Of a stretch of DNA of 64,000 nt, positions 10,880 to 22,258 are shown in pieces. Positions within the stretch are counted from its first letter, which is position 1, and the number at the start of each line of letters is the position of its first letter. The position numbers and the translations under genes are program-made. The stretch comes from Siphonodentalium dalli. Its lineage: Eukaryota; Mollusca; Scaphopoda; Gadilida; Siphonodentaliidae. The notes beneath the pieces were generated by a model. The model saw only the letters and a program-made list of their open reading frames with translations. It made no database searches and was not told where the DNA came from. The stretch is taken from assembly GCA_032622095.1 (NCBI GenBank), contig CP136069.1, positions 103,816,278 to 103,880,277 on the forward strand, in the 5' to 3' direction.

Positions 10880-11345
10880 ATCAATTAGCTCACTAACAGT
10901 TCGCGCAATATCTCAGGTTTTGAGAAAACGTTTGCAATTTGAGACAACAATATTGCTAGTGAAGGTGAAAATTTCGTCCTGGAACTGATGAAATATGATA
11001 AAAATAGATGTAAAGACACTTCCTGGGCCCTCATGTCTATGAGTTATGAACATAATGTCATCTCATAGTGCCTTTGTACCCCATAATTTGGTCACGAGAA
11101 ATGTGTATTTCATTTTTGACCCTTCATGTGTGATAACAATCAATGAAATTACAGCCCATGGTATCCTAAAACATGAAGGAACATCATAAGTGGAGTCAGT
11201 TTTGCCAATTTAGGTAACATTGTTGCCAGGGAAGTTCTACATTTCTTGTTGGAACTGAAGAAATGTGATGAAAATTGATCAATTATCACTTGATGGGCCC
11301 TCGTGGCTTTCAATTTCAATTTCCCTGGCAAGAATGTTGCCTAAA
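10880..11345. repeat. degenerate ~268-bp tandem repeat at palindrome centre
   Basis: Blocks at about 10935 and 11203 share GCAATTTGAGACAACAATATTGC-like starts, then GGAACTGAAGAAATGTGAT-like and GGGCCCTC blocks. The second unit runs into the spacer. Direct repeats flanking the centre would have favoured strand switching. Confidence 0.6.
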
Positions 11346-11502
11346 ATTCCAAAATTGAGTCAATTTATGCTCTGGGTTAATATCTAGGGCACCACTAACA
11401 TGGCCCTTAATTCATCTTTTTGCCACAGATAAATGGTTAAATATCCAATTCACTCTCCTCCTGATCAGATTATGGGGTACAATGAGACTATCAGATGCCT
11501 TT
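11277..11502. other. palindrome spacer (loop), 226 bp
   Basis: Left-right symmetry stops at AAAATT (11271-11276) and restarts at AATTTT (11503-11508). The loop holds a further diverged copy of the ~268-bp repeat present in the arm ends: a GGGCCCTCGTGGCT block at 11296 corresponds to GGGCCCTCATGTCT at 11026. The loop therefore continues the arm sequence rather than being foreign DNA. Confidence 0.8.
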
Positions 11503-13711
11503 AATTTTCATCACATTTCTTCAGTTCCAACAAGAAATGTAGAACTTCCCTGGCAACAATGTTACCTAAATTGGCAAAACTAACTCCACTTATGATGTTC
11601 CTTCATGTTTTAGGATACCATGGGCTGTAATTTCATTGATTGTTATCACACATGAAGGGTCAAAAATGAAATACACATTTCTCGTGACCAAATTATGGGG
11701 TACAAAGGCACTATGAGATGACATTATGTTCATAACTCATAGACATGAGGGCCCAGGAAGTGTCTTTACATCTATTTTTATCATATTTCATGAGTTCCAG
11801 GACGAAATTTTCACCTTCACTAGCAATATTGTTGTCTAAAATTGCAAACGTTTTCTCAAAACCTGAGATATTGCGCGAACTGTTAGTGAGCTAATTGATT
11901 TTTGTGTCAAATTTTATCCAACATAGACGAAAACATTCAATAATTTTAAAGGATTTACTCGAAAACTGAATTTTTATTGTTTTATTTTTATAAATGTGAG
12001 GGTTATTTTCACACTAGCTTTTGGATATTCGTTCTTATGTCATCTTTTTTGTTGTTTCAAAGTATTTGTTTTTTTGTTGATAATTGACAACCCTGCATTA
12101 TTTTGATCGAGAATGAAAAACAAAATATTGTATTTTTATGCGCAAAATATGTCCCCCTATCTTTTGCATTGGTTCGTTATGGTCCAAATATGAAATATTT
12201 TAACTCGAATGCTACATTATATTGGTTCAATACAAGCTATGTTAACATTTTTTCTAGGAAATATTCATTTCTGCATCATTATATTTGCTATATATGAACA
12301 CATTCACACATTAGACACATTAGAAATGGTACACGTTTTCTCAAATTATAAGTTTTTTGGTCCAAATTTCATTTAAATACTTGAATATTGCTTCCAACTG
12401 TATTCCAAATAGACGAAATATTTCTATTTTTTTTTTAAACAGACGAATAGTTACAATGCTTATCAAGTAATTACATTGGTTCTTCGATATTCTTTCTAAA
12501 ACATTCACTCAATATACCGAATAGGTTCGTATTAAGTCTTCGTTTTTATAAGACTATGATACAAACGATACATTTTTATCTCAAAATGTGAGTTTTTGTC
12601 CCAACTCTCATTGAAAAAAAATCATTTTTTCTACCAATATTATTCAAAATAGACAGAATAATTCAAATTTGTATCAAGAAATCACATTGTTTCTTCGATA
12701 TTCGTTGTTAGATTATGGTTTTCTAACGTTCTATGAAGAGTAGTACTCAAAATGTTCACTTATGTCGAAGGAAATAACTCGGATTTATACCTGGCTCCCT
12801 GTATTTCTCCCAAACATGATGAGAATTGATTCTTTTAACCAGATTGTATAGATGTTGACGTTAATCATTTATAACTATTGAAGTATATATGTAAATAAGG
12901 TAATTCCTTATGTATAAGTCTGGCATATTTCCTCAAATTTCACTTACCATCTATAGGTGGTTAGTAGACCTCCATGTGAAAAATATACGACCTGCCTAGT
13001 GTATCCACGGGTTAACACTATATAACCTTCGATTTCACAAATAACATACCTCGTTTCATTACCGGGCACAATAGAATATGGGTTGTATGAGACACATACT
13101 CATCGGCAATAACGCACATTTGTTTGAAACAATTAATATAGCATTATAGGGTAATAACACACATTTGTTTGAAACAATTAATATAGCATTATAGGGTATA
13201 CATACCGTATTTAAAGCGATATAGAACATTTATTCAATCTGCAAATACATTTACGTTTACTATATATCGATATCATGTATCCTTCTTAAAAGTATTAAGA
13301 GATAAAATTGTATATAGCCTTAAAATAGACTATATTTCAAAGTAACATTTTGAAATACATACCAAAGGGAAGACTACACCTAAATGCAGGTTATATTGCA
13401 AATACGCGGCGGTGTAATACATATCAGATGATAAATAATAAATCTGAGTCGAGTACACTCACTGCCTCTCAGATTTGTTGCTGCATTTGAAGTAAAAAGG
13501 TATTTTTTAGGCACAGAATCATAATATGAAATGAATTATAGAGCCTTAAAAAGTAATCCACGTGGAAATATAAATAATTTAATGATTAGCATACTCAACA
13601 ATGATATAGTTAATCTTCTATCTGTATAATCAAAAACAGATACATATCAAAATATTCTTACGGCTGTTATATCTATTTACAACGATCGGTGTAAATTATA
13701 TGTCATGAGTG

Positions 13712-14918
13712 TTATGTGTCCAATTTATAAGTATTCCTTGTAGGTTGAAGGTGAGCATTCTCGGCATAAACACATGGAGTCCACGTTTTTAGCTCTGGGT
13801 AAAGTTCCTCTACCTTCGCTCTACACTCCACCATATCTTTCCATTCTGAATGGTTCAATGTGACCCCCCTTCCGTGTAGGTATCAGATTGACAGCCCCTT
13901 CCTGGAACAAAATATGTCCTTATGTGCAGTGTTCGCGCTGTCGGTAGCCAAATTAGCCAATGGCTAATATTATTCGAATTTGGCTAATATAAATTTCATT
14001 TGGCTAAACTTTTTTTTACATGGAGTTGTAAAGCTAATTAATAAAAGCGCTGAATAGATCGAAGTTATGTGACGAAAGTATTTCGTACTTATGTTAATAC
14101 GCCGTCGATGACATTTAACCAGCCTAATCGTCAAAACGCTTAAGCTGTATTCTGGTTATGTAACTGATTAAGCCGTCTGTAAGATAAAATACCTAAATGC
14201 TTTGTTCAGAAGAGCAGTTCTTAATCAATGGTTGCGTAATCTGAATCCCGTTTAATAAACTGGCTTCTCGTCATAAAAGTGTCAACGACATAGAGTTATT
14301 ACAATTAATTAGCTTAGCGAATTTATGCGGGCTTTTGCAATGTGAAATCCCGCCGTATTCTATAGTAATGTTTTATGAATTGATCTGCTTGTGTGATATA
14401 ATACATACATATGTTCGTATAATATTGTTTTTAAATTTGTTTTTGTGTTGTTTTAATTATGTTTTTATACTGAATAACAAATAAAGTTTAAAGCGAATAT
14501 TTTAGTCATTAATTGTGAACCTCCCAGAAAATGAGGATTTAATTTGGCAAAAAAACATTTGGCTAAAGTTTTTTTCATTTGGCTAATAAAATTTTCATTT
14601 GGCTAACATATTTTTCGGTCCAGCGCGAACACTGCTTATGTGTATAACCGAGTACCTTGTGTCACAACTAACGTGCAAATTGCCACATATATGTTGTTTG
14701 TGTAAATCTATGCCATCATCGATGGCCTCTTGAATCATTTCAAAATAATAAAAAAGATTCAACCAACGCGCCAGACTCATAGACGTTCCAGTTTTCGTGG
14801 GGTATGACCCATTTTTCACCCAACAGCGAACATCTATTCTAGCTTCAGATTTGAACATACAAACGTTTAAAAAACGACCCCTATTCCCGAGATAGTTCCT
14901 GTAGGATTTAGATTCCAT
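13712..14918 (-). pseudogene. tandem PC4-like protein, right-arm copy split by a transposon
   Basis: Mirror of 8612-9102. It keeps the start ATG (14918-14916) and the same G-run shifts, but is cut by the 708-bp hAT-type insertion, which lies between the codons for the second domain's first strand. Translation from the ATG would run into the element and stop after the fusion residues KNMLAK. No functional product is expected from this arm. Confidence 0.55.
13927..14634. mobile_element. non-autonomous hAT-type element, 708 bp
   Basis: Termini are CAGTGTTCGCGCTG (13927-13940) and its exact complement CAGCGCGAACACTG (14621-14634). The 8-bp target CTTATGTG is duplicated at 13919-13926 and 14635-14642. 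The left arm holds the empty site (CACATAAG at 8888-8895), which proves the insertion. An 8-bp duplication and CAG termini fit the hAT superfamily. The interior has no transposase frame. Both subterminal ends carry repeated TTTGGCTAA motifs (from ~13955 and to ~14606). Confidence 0.92.
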
Positions 14919-15571
14919 CGTTTACTAAAGTATACTAATAATATTACACGAAATGGAGCGAATAGTCAGCACGCTCGATATTTAAACGAAAATAGATCAG
15001 TGTGAGTTAACCAGTATACATATACACAGTATACACAGCTTTAGTTGTAATTAAAACCACCTCTCAATAACAAACTCGCAATATCTTATTACAACCGGCA
15101 CTATGGCGGTACGCATAATACACAACATAACGAACACTGTCGTATTTACTGACCTCATTATATCGTGTATAACATTCGTCATTGATTCAAATTTACACAT
15201 ATGACATTGACCATATTTTTTTTTTGCGATATAGGTTACTAATAGGTTGTCGAAAATAATATTGAATACACTCCAAAGATGTACATATTAAATACATCGC
15301 AAGGGGTACTATTTTCAATTCAAACATCACTGATTTTTAATATTAATGATCGAGTTTTGCACATCGTATTTGACGTGAAGGTTGTCTCCATAATGTATCA
15401 GGTCCATTAACCCCAACGTCCACACGTCAGTGCACTAACTCGACATTCTCACACGAATTGGATGTATCACATGCTTATCAATTTTAATGGTCCATTCGAG
15501 CTTCCATATTATGTCAACTTAATTTGGAGTGAGGTTTAATATTGGTTTAAAATATACTAACTATTCATATA

Positions 15572-15805
15572 ATGTCTTTGTATTCTCTTGAACAATACAA
15601 CCCATGGTCACATTCATTTTCTCAGCTGTTTCAATTTTCTGCGTACAGGTGCAACAAACGCTCTTTATTTATACTATATCAACAATGGACTAACACGGAG
15701 CGGTGTTTTATGACACCTGTCGGGCATATGGCTGTTTTTTTTTTTTTATTGAGACCCGAACATTGTAGTCTCGTCAGACCGAGAGCGACACGAATCTATT
15801 TTTGA
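15572..15805 (+). CDS. unknown 77-residue frame, right-arm mirror copy
   Basis: Identical in sequence to the minus-strand frame at 7725-7958. It starts with ATG after an AT-rich leader and ends after the T-run near 15740. The downstream continuation differs from the left arm at single bases. Conservation reflects recent duplication, not selection. Confidence 0.2.
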   Translation: MSLYSLEQYNPWSHSFSQLFQFSAYRCNKRSLFILYQQWTNTERCFMTPVGHMAVFFFLLRPEHCSLVRPRATRIYF

Positions 15806-16416
15806 ATATGAAAGGTGTACAAAACGTCAAACATCTAGGGAGTGATAGGTCAGTAGATTCGAAAGCGAATGGAAAGTTCGCATTCGTCTTTGGGAAAATC
15901 ACGGGCAGTATATGCCAAAATAAGACGGGTGTGTCTCAGTTTGTGTTTTTTGCTTAATTTATACGATACCATTGAGTGAGTGGATCGTGCCAAGAAAGGA
16001 GTATTTATAGTGGCCCTGATATAGAAGATACACTTCCTACAACATACGATACATCATAACGTTTCTTTGACAGCGCCATGTTATATGTATACTACTTAAT
16101 ATTTGCACTACCCGTGTAACATATATGTCTATGAGCCGAAGGTCATATCCCATTACGACTGCCGGATATTCTGTTTTCAATGTTCAAGCAATTAAAATGT
16201 AATATTACAATACACAGTAGGTATAAGCTCTTTATAATTATACAGACATCGACAAAACGACCATAACTGCATCGTGTAACACTTAGGTCTTTGAGTCGAG
16301 GGTCATATCCCAACACGACTGTCCCAATTGCACATTAAAACATACGGCATTCACACACTATCTGGGACTCGAAAACAAACGGATATTCTGAGTTCAATGT
16401 TCAAGCGATTGAATTT

Positions 16417-16946
16417 AATATTAAAGGTGGATTATCTCTTTGTAAACATGTATTATATAGTTACCGGGGTATAATATATTAGATTTGAATCGAAAATCCT
16501 GTCCGGAAATGCTTCTATCGATTAATATTAATTTTATTTCGAATATTTTCTGGTCTAAAAAGGTGTGTTTGTTCAGCTAACGAACAATAGTGGTTACTGT
16601 TAACAGAGACCAGAAATTTTATTGTACAATTTTGTCACAAACAAACGTTAATTATACTCATTATTGCTTATATCTGTGGAACAATACAATACAAACAATC
16701 AATCTGGGATATTTGACTTTCAGTGCGTAGCCATAGGAACAGACCAGTGCTCTATATCGCAATATGGTATCATCCGAATGGTCTGTTCTAAAAATAGTAA
16801 CACAAACGCTCCCGATTTAATATTCGAAATAAAAACAATATTAATTGATAGAAGCTTTTCAGGACAGGGGTCTTCAGTTCATATCTATTATTTTATACCC
16901 ACGCAACTATTTAAAATTTGTTATTTAAAGAGATAATCCATCTTTA
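16417..16946. repeat. nested inverted repeat inside right arm
   Basis: Mirror of 6583-7112. Arms about 16417-16544 and 16819-16946 surround a spacer with an open frame (from 16664 on the plus strand) that lacks an ATG start. One base differs in the CCGGAAA block (TTCAGGACAGG here), showing independent drift. Confidence 0.75.
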
Positions 16947-17564
16947 ATATATATAATAGGCACGTGTGTATATGATAAAAAAACTCTTTTTTATTATCCA
17001 GAAATAGACAACACAACCATAACTGCTCTTTGTTATAATCCACCATTTGCACTTTTTGTCAACTGTTGGAATATAACAGGTATGATCTCATATTCGTATT
17101 TTGGAAAGTGTATAGGTAGTCGTTTTACGGTGTCTTCCAACCCAAAACGTTACGAAAACTCAAAATTTAGACAATATCAAGCAAATTTGCTATATTTTCC
17201 GTACAATTTGGACAAATTGAATAGTATTTCAGGCGGAAATTAGGTATTTTTCACATTTCTTTTGAATTATACACACGGTACATCCCGTGACTCATCTTTT
17301 GTCCCACATGTGTTCCGTCATTTTACAGTCATTGTCGTTTAAACAGTGACTATTTGGTCACACCATCAGTGGCTCGATGACTAACGAATATACTGTTTTC
17401 AATGTTCAAGCAATTCGAATGTAGTATTACAATACACAATAGTTACGAGCGTATATAATAAGAACGCTCTTTGTTATTCGCCAGAATAGACAAAACAACC
17501 GTAACTGTATCGTGTAACGTGTAGGTCGTTGAGCAGATGGTCACACCACACCGATAGTAGACTG

Positions 17565-18190
17565 TCATAGACCATATTATCTGGTAGATGCTGCAGCGAC
17601 CTGGATACCGTACTAGTACGTATTATATCTGACAGTTAGGTCATCGACCATATTATCCGGTAGATCCATTAACCCGCTATAAATACTGCATAATACAGCG
17701 ACATAGATACCATATGAAACTCGTGTATATAATAGTCGCTCATCGACCATATTAGCTGGTAGATCCATTTAACATAATACTGCATAATATAGCGACATAT
17801 ACTTAACGCATCTAATTCGGGCGACCTACTAACAGCGTTTGTAATAGCCCCCCCCCCCCCCTCCCTACTCAGATAATATTCCTCACACACACGCGCATAA
17901 ATTACTCTATAATATAGCGACCTGCATACCGTATGGAACTCGAGTATATAATATTCGGTCATCGACCATATTAGCTGGTAGATCCATCATATAGCTACCT
18001 ACATACCTTCAGCTTATACTAGCTGGTAGATCCATCATATAGCGACCTACATACCATTAGCTTATCTCGTTCATCGACCATTTGTACTACTAGATTCATA
18101 CGTGGGTAAATAGGGCGACCTAGATACCTGGGGTAAATAGGATATTCGGTCATCGACCATACTAGCTGGTAGATCCATCATATAGCGATA
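17565..18190. repeat. inner subterminal-type repeat field, right arm
   Basis: Mirror of 5336-5960. GGTCATCGACC and AGCGACCTACATACC units recur, with a C-run near 17850 longer than its partner G-run. Confidence 0.75.
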
Positions 18191-18501
18191 TTAGTAATAA
18201 AATATTCAATATTTATAGAATTTGTAATCATTTACAGCAATCAATGGGTATGAGCACTGACAAATATATCACGGGATTGGGAATAAGGATATCTTAACAT
18301 ATACCATATTTTTTACCATACTTACATATAGGATATAAAGAAAAAAAACAACAACACATAAGTGTAATATTAATATTTGATCCGTTACCTCGTTAAGAAA
18401 GGAGATCAGTAAACATAACATATATAACAACATATAGTTCCAGTGTTCTTCGAATATGAAGCTCATATATATCTAGCTATGCTGTTCTTTAGATTTGTAC
18501 T

Positions 18502-19101
18502 TCAGGCATAAGTGAGAGATTTGATTTCCAAACCACATACAATGCAGAATTGAATTTGTCCATCTTCGTCTGGATGTTGCCAGTCGTGTTGTTGTTCACC
18601 ACACAAAGAACAGTACATATCAAATGAACTTGACGTGGCACAATGGCCATTTGTTGCACAGAATTGCATTTGAGGTTGCTCCTCGGTGGAATCATTAGAA
18701 CTATAAAATAATTAGTTGTTCATTGAACGACCATTTTTGGTCGTCAGCTTTCCAAGATTCACTAGGTGAGTAGCAGTTGAGCATGGGTGTTGGTAGCGTT
18801 TTGGGATAATCACGCTGATGGTTTCCAGTGACTTTTGAAATTCTCTTTTGAGTGTGAGTTTGTACAGTTCAATCTTTCCACCATCAGTGTCCTTGTCGTC
18901 GAATTATCTCAACTCTCTTGACACGATAGTATAGACTATCTTCACAGGTATCTGTCCAACACTAATCCTTCTTTCAATATTCTGAAAGTTTGTCTTCTCG
19001 AGGTTGAATAATTCTGTGAGTGAAAGTTGTAAAATAGGTTGTTCACTATCCTTAGATGGAGCTTGCGTTTTCTTTACGGTCTTCTCGGTAGCTTTTGGCA
19101 T
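18502..19101 (-). pseudogene. zinc-ribbon-like small protein, right-arm copy (two stops)
   Basis: Mirror of 4424-5023. Start ATG is at 19101-19099 and the terminal stop at 18504-18502. Codon 30 is intact GAA here, but codon 66 is TAA (18906-18904) where the left copy has GAA, and codon 130 is TAA (18714-18712) where the left copy has TTA. The upstream box also differs (TATCAAAA for TATTTAAA). The two copies are therefore inactivated by different mutations and the inserted ancestor probably had an open frame. Confidence 0.55.
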
Positions 19102-19204
19102 ATTGACAGCAGACTTTGACACAACAAAAGAGAATATATTGTATAACACCCTTGAAGATGTAGGAGAAAAAATATAGTGGTAGTGAAAGAAAATTATCTG
19201 ATTT

Positions 19205-20105
19205 TGATACCCCCACACAGCGATCTACATACCGTACGAAATTGGAGTATGTATATCGATAAGTAGGTCATCGACCATATTATCTGGTAGCTGCTGCAGC
19301 GACCGACATACCCTACGAAACTTCCGAGTATATCTGATAGTCGGTCATCGACCATATTATCTGGTAGACCCAATAACCGAGTCTAAAAACGTACAGCGAC
19401 CTACATACCCTACGAAACTCGAGTATATCTCATCGACCATATTATCTGGTAGATGCTGCAGCGACCTGCATACCGTACTAGTACGTATTATATCTGTCAG
19501 TAGGTCATCGACCGTATTATCTGGTAGATCCATTAACCCGCTCTAAATACTGCATAATACACCGACCTACATACCACAAGAAACTCGTGTATATAATAGT
19601 CGCTCATCGACCATATTAGCTGGTAGATCCATTAACATAATACTGCATAATATAGCGACCTACTTACCACATCTAATTCGGGCGACCTACTAACCGTGTT
19701 TGTAATAGGACCCCCTTCATCAGATAATATTCCTCACACACCCGCATAAATTACTCTATAATATACCGACCTACATACCGTATGAAACTCGAGTATATCA
19801 TACTCGGTCATCGACCATATTAGCTGGTATATCCATCATACAACGACATACATACCATTAGCTTATCTCGGTCATCGACCATTTGTACTACTAGATTCAT
19901 ACGGGACGGTAAATAGGGCGACATCCATCATATAGCGACCTACATACCATTAGCTTATCTCGGTCATCGACCATTTGTACTACTAGATTCATACGGGGGT
20001 TAAATAGGGCGACCTAGATACCTGGGGTAAATAGGGCGACCTACATACAGTATTAAGGTCAACCATCGACCTGGTACTAGTAGAATTGGACCGTGTCAAG
20101 GTCAT
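19205..20105. repeat. outer subterminal repeat field, right arm
   Basis: Mirror of 3414-4310, with repeated GGTCATCGACCATATTA, GCGACCTACATACC and GGTAGATCCAT blocks up to the terminus. Confidence 0.8.
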
Positions 20106-20172
20106 GCATCGACCCTGGTACTGGTAGAATGGGGGAGGTACAACGCTTTCTATACTACTTGCGTTCCTATAT

Positions 20173-20455
20173 ACTCGGAATTATGTATCACTTGTCTGGG
20201 GTCTCACTGAACTCGGAATTAGGTATCACTTGTCTCGGGTATCACTGAACTCGGAATTAGGTATCACTTGTCTCGGGTATCACTGAACTCGGAATTAGGT
20301 ATCACTTGTCTCGGCTATCACTGAAATCGGAATTATGCATCACTTGTCTCGGGTATCACTGAACTCGGAATTAGGTACCCCTTGTCTCGGGTATCACTGA
20401 ACTCGGAATTAGGTATCACTTGTCCCGGGTAGTATTTGACTCGGGTATCATTTGT
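20173..20455. repeat. 38-bp minisatellite, seven units plus a partial
   Basis: Units begin with ACTCGGAATTAGG at 20173, 20211, 20249, 20287, 20325, 20363 and 20401, an exact 38-bp period. A partial follows from 20439. Each unit has CACTTGTCTCGGG and ATCACTGA. It begins 8 bp after the target duplication of the giant element. Confidence 0.9.
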
Positions 20456-21059
20456 TGGAATAACTACATCACACTAATTACACCCAACTGGGTTAAATAG
20501 AATGGATAGGCTGTCTTCCTATCCACCCATCATAAATTATGCGAGGGTGCTAGGTGGTTCACATGGGGCACTCTTTAATGTGATCAATTTTTACTTCGAG
20601 GTAAAAACAAATCCTTGATTCCTTATACAATATGGCTGCGAATTATGTTGTCAGTCAATTTTTGTGCTGCAGAATAACATTTTGACACTCATTTTTTATT
20701 ACGTTTGCGCTACCAATTGGCATGAAGTGTGCACATGGCACACATATTTATATTATATAATTATGTGTACATGTGTCAGCCAATGACATGGGATTGGGTT
20801 GTTGTGTCAAGCCCCTGCACCCCCTTTATTTAGAAAGCACAATAAATACAAGGTTATTATCAAAATTCACTTTATTTAAACAAGATCAAGTATGTACCAA
20901 CTGTAGAATAACAAAATGAAAGTGTCAATGACACTGTAGCTCAACTTGGAAAGGGAATAATTTAATGTGTTATTGTCGATGGAGTGATTAGGAATGTGGA
21001 AAGTTGAATGTCTAATGCTAGTTTATCAACATGAAGAGAGATATATATATATACATGTA
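20456..21059. other. no supported gene
   Basis: AT-rich unique sequence. A short AT dinucleotide stretch (near 21043) precedes the next tandem repeat. Confidence 0.5.
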
Positions 21060-22258
21060 TATAAAAGTAAAATCTAAGATGGTTGCTGGCGGCTATGTTT
21101 TCCAACAATTCAAAAACATTTGATAGCTTTAGTCATGCAAAGAGTAGAATCCAAAATGGCCGCTGGCAGCCATTTTTTAATGCCGAATAAACCTAAAATG
21201 ACTCGTTCCCATCTACATGTCATTTTCAACAGCCATGACAAATGTTATGATGATCAGACTAAAGGTACGACCTGTAGCCCGTGCTAAAGGATTTAGTCAT
21301 ACAAAGAGTAAAATCTAAGATGGCTGCCGACGGCCATGTTTTTAGGCCGAATGACCCCAAAATTACTCGTTCCCATCTACAAGTCAATATTAACACCCAC
21401 GACAAATATCATGATGATCAGATGAACAGTACGACCTGTAGCTCGTGCTAATGGATTGAATTTTGAAATCCAAGATGGCCGCTGGCAGCCATGTTTTTTT
21501 TCTCCGAATGACCCCAAAATGATTCGTTCCCATCTACATTCCAATTTCAACATCCATGACAAATTTCATGATGATCTGACCAAAGGTACGACCTGCAGCC
21601 CGTGCTAAATGATTTAGTCATGCGAAGAGTAAAATCTAAGATGGCTGCCAGCGGCCATTTTTTTTGGCTGAATGACCCCAAAATTAATCGTTCCCATTTA
21701 CATGTCAATATTAACATCCATGACAAATTTCATGATCATCAGACGAACAGTACGACCTGTAGCCCGTGCTAATGAATTGAATTTTGAAATCAAAGATGGC
21801 CGCTGGCGGCCATGTTTTTTGTCCTAATGACCCCAAAATGACTCGTTCCCATCTACATTCCAATTTCAACAGCCATGCAAAATTTCATGATTATCAGACT
21901 CAAGGTACGACCTGTAGTCTGTGCTAAAGGATTTAGTCATACAAAGAGTAAAATCCAAGATGGCTGCTGATGGCCATGTTTTTCGGCCGAATAACCCCAA
22001 AATGACTCGTTCCCATCTACATGTCATTGTTAACATCCATGACAAATTGTATGATGATCCCACCAAAGGTACGACCTGTAGCCCGTGTCAAAGGATTTAG
22101 TCATGCAAAGAGTAAAATCTAAGATGGCTGCCGGCGGCCATGTTTTTGGGCCGAATGACCCCAAAATTACTCGTTCCCATCTACATGTCAATGTCAACAT
22201 CCATGACAAATTTCATAATAATCGGACCAAAGGTACGAACTGTAGCCCGTGCTAAAGG
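21060..22258. repeat. ~160-bp tandem repeat with AAGATGGC core
   Basis: Eight core blocks (AAGATGGCTGCC or AAGATGGCCGC followed by GGCCATGTTTTT) lie near 21078, 21151, 21316, 21471, 21637, 21794, 21956 and 22119. All but the first truncated one are 155-166 bp apart. Units share ACTCGTTCCCATCTACAT and GGTACGACCTGTAGCC. Two unit types alternate for part of the array (GTCATACAAAGAGTAAAATC versus GAATTTTGAAATC before the core). Minus-strand frames here repeat with the unit and are not genes. Confidence 0.85.

Larger units (their letters stand above)
3360..11276. repeat. left arm of the giant palindrome
   Basis: The arm is matched in reverse complement by 11503-20159 over its full length with scattered substitutions and small indels. 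One example is ~35 bp present in the right arm near 12095-12130 and absent at 10682. Order from the outside in: subterminal repeats, zinc-ribbon-like frame, second subterminal field, nested inverted repeat, unknown frames, PC4-like frame, AT-rich repeats, spacer. Confidence 0.95.
3360..20159. mobile_element. giant palindromic, Polinton-like integrated element
   Basis: A 16.8-kb unit opens with AGTAGTATAGAAAG, ends with the exact complement CTTTCTATACTACT, and is bracketed by the direct repeat TGCGTT at 3354-3359 and 20160-20165. The whole interior is an inverted duplication: left arm 3360-11276, spacer 11277-11502, right arm 11503-20159. Without the hAT insertion the right arm is within a few tens of bases of the left in length. 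Polintons/Mavericks are known for 6-bp target duplications, 5'-AG termini, inverted terminal repeats and 15-20 kb length. None of their core genes (protein-primed PolB, retroviral-type integrase, packaging ATPase, cysteine protease, capsid) is seen. I infer a non-autonomous or defective derivative mobilised in trans. Other superfamilies with ~6-bp duplications, or a virus-like element, remain possible. Boundaries are secure; the family name is tentative. Confidence 0.75.
11503..20159. repeat. right arm of the giant palindrome
   Basis: Reverse complement of 3360-11276. It is ~716 bp longer because of the hAT-type insertion at 13927-14634 with its duplicated 8-bp target, plus small indels. Most point differences from the left arm are private to one arm, including stop codons in the zinc-ribbon-like frame, so both arms have mutated independently since the duplication. 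Confidence 0.95.

Noticed and set aside
16664..16936. 90-codon frame in the nested inverted repeat, present in both arms
   Set aside because: It has no ATG start (TTG/GTG only), and its second half lies in the inverted repeat arm. Conservation between arms only reflects recent duplication.
3360..20159. Retroviral or LTR-type provirus
   Set aside because: The terminal repeats are inverted, not direct, and no TG...CA ends or reverse transcriptase motifs are present.
3360..20159. Library or assembly fold-back artefact
   Set aside because: The arms differ by private substitutions, small indels and a complete hAT insertion with its own target duplication, and the outer ends have a target duplication.
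21377..22066. Minus-strand frames with repeated CRWERVILG motifs
   Set aside because: They are translations of the ~160-bp tandem repeat and recur with its period.
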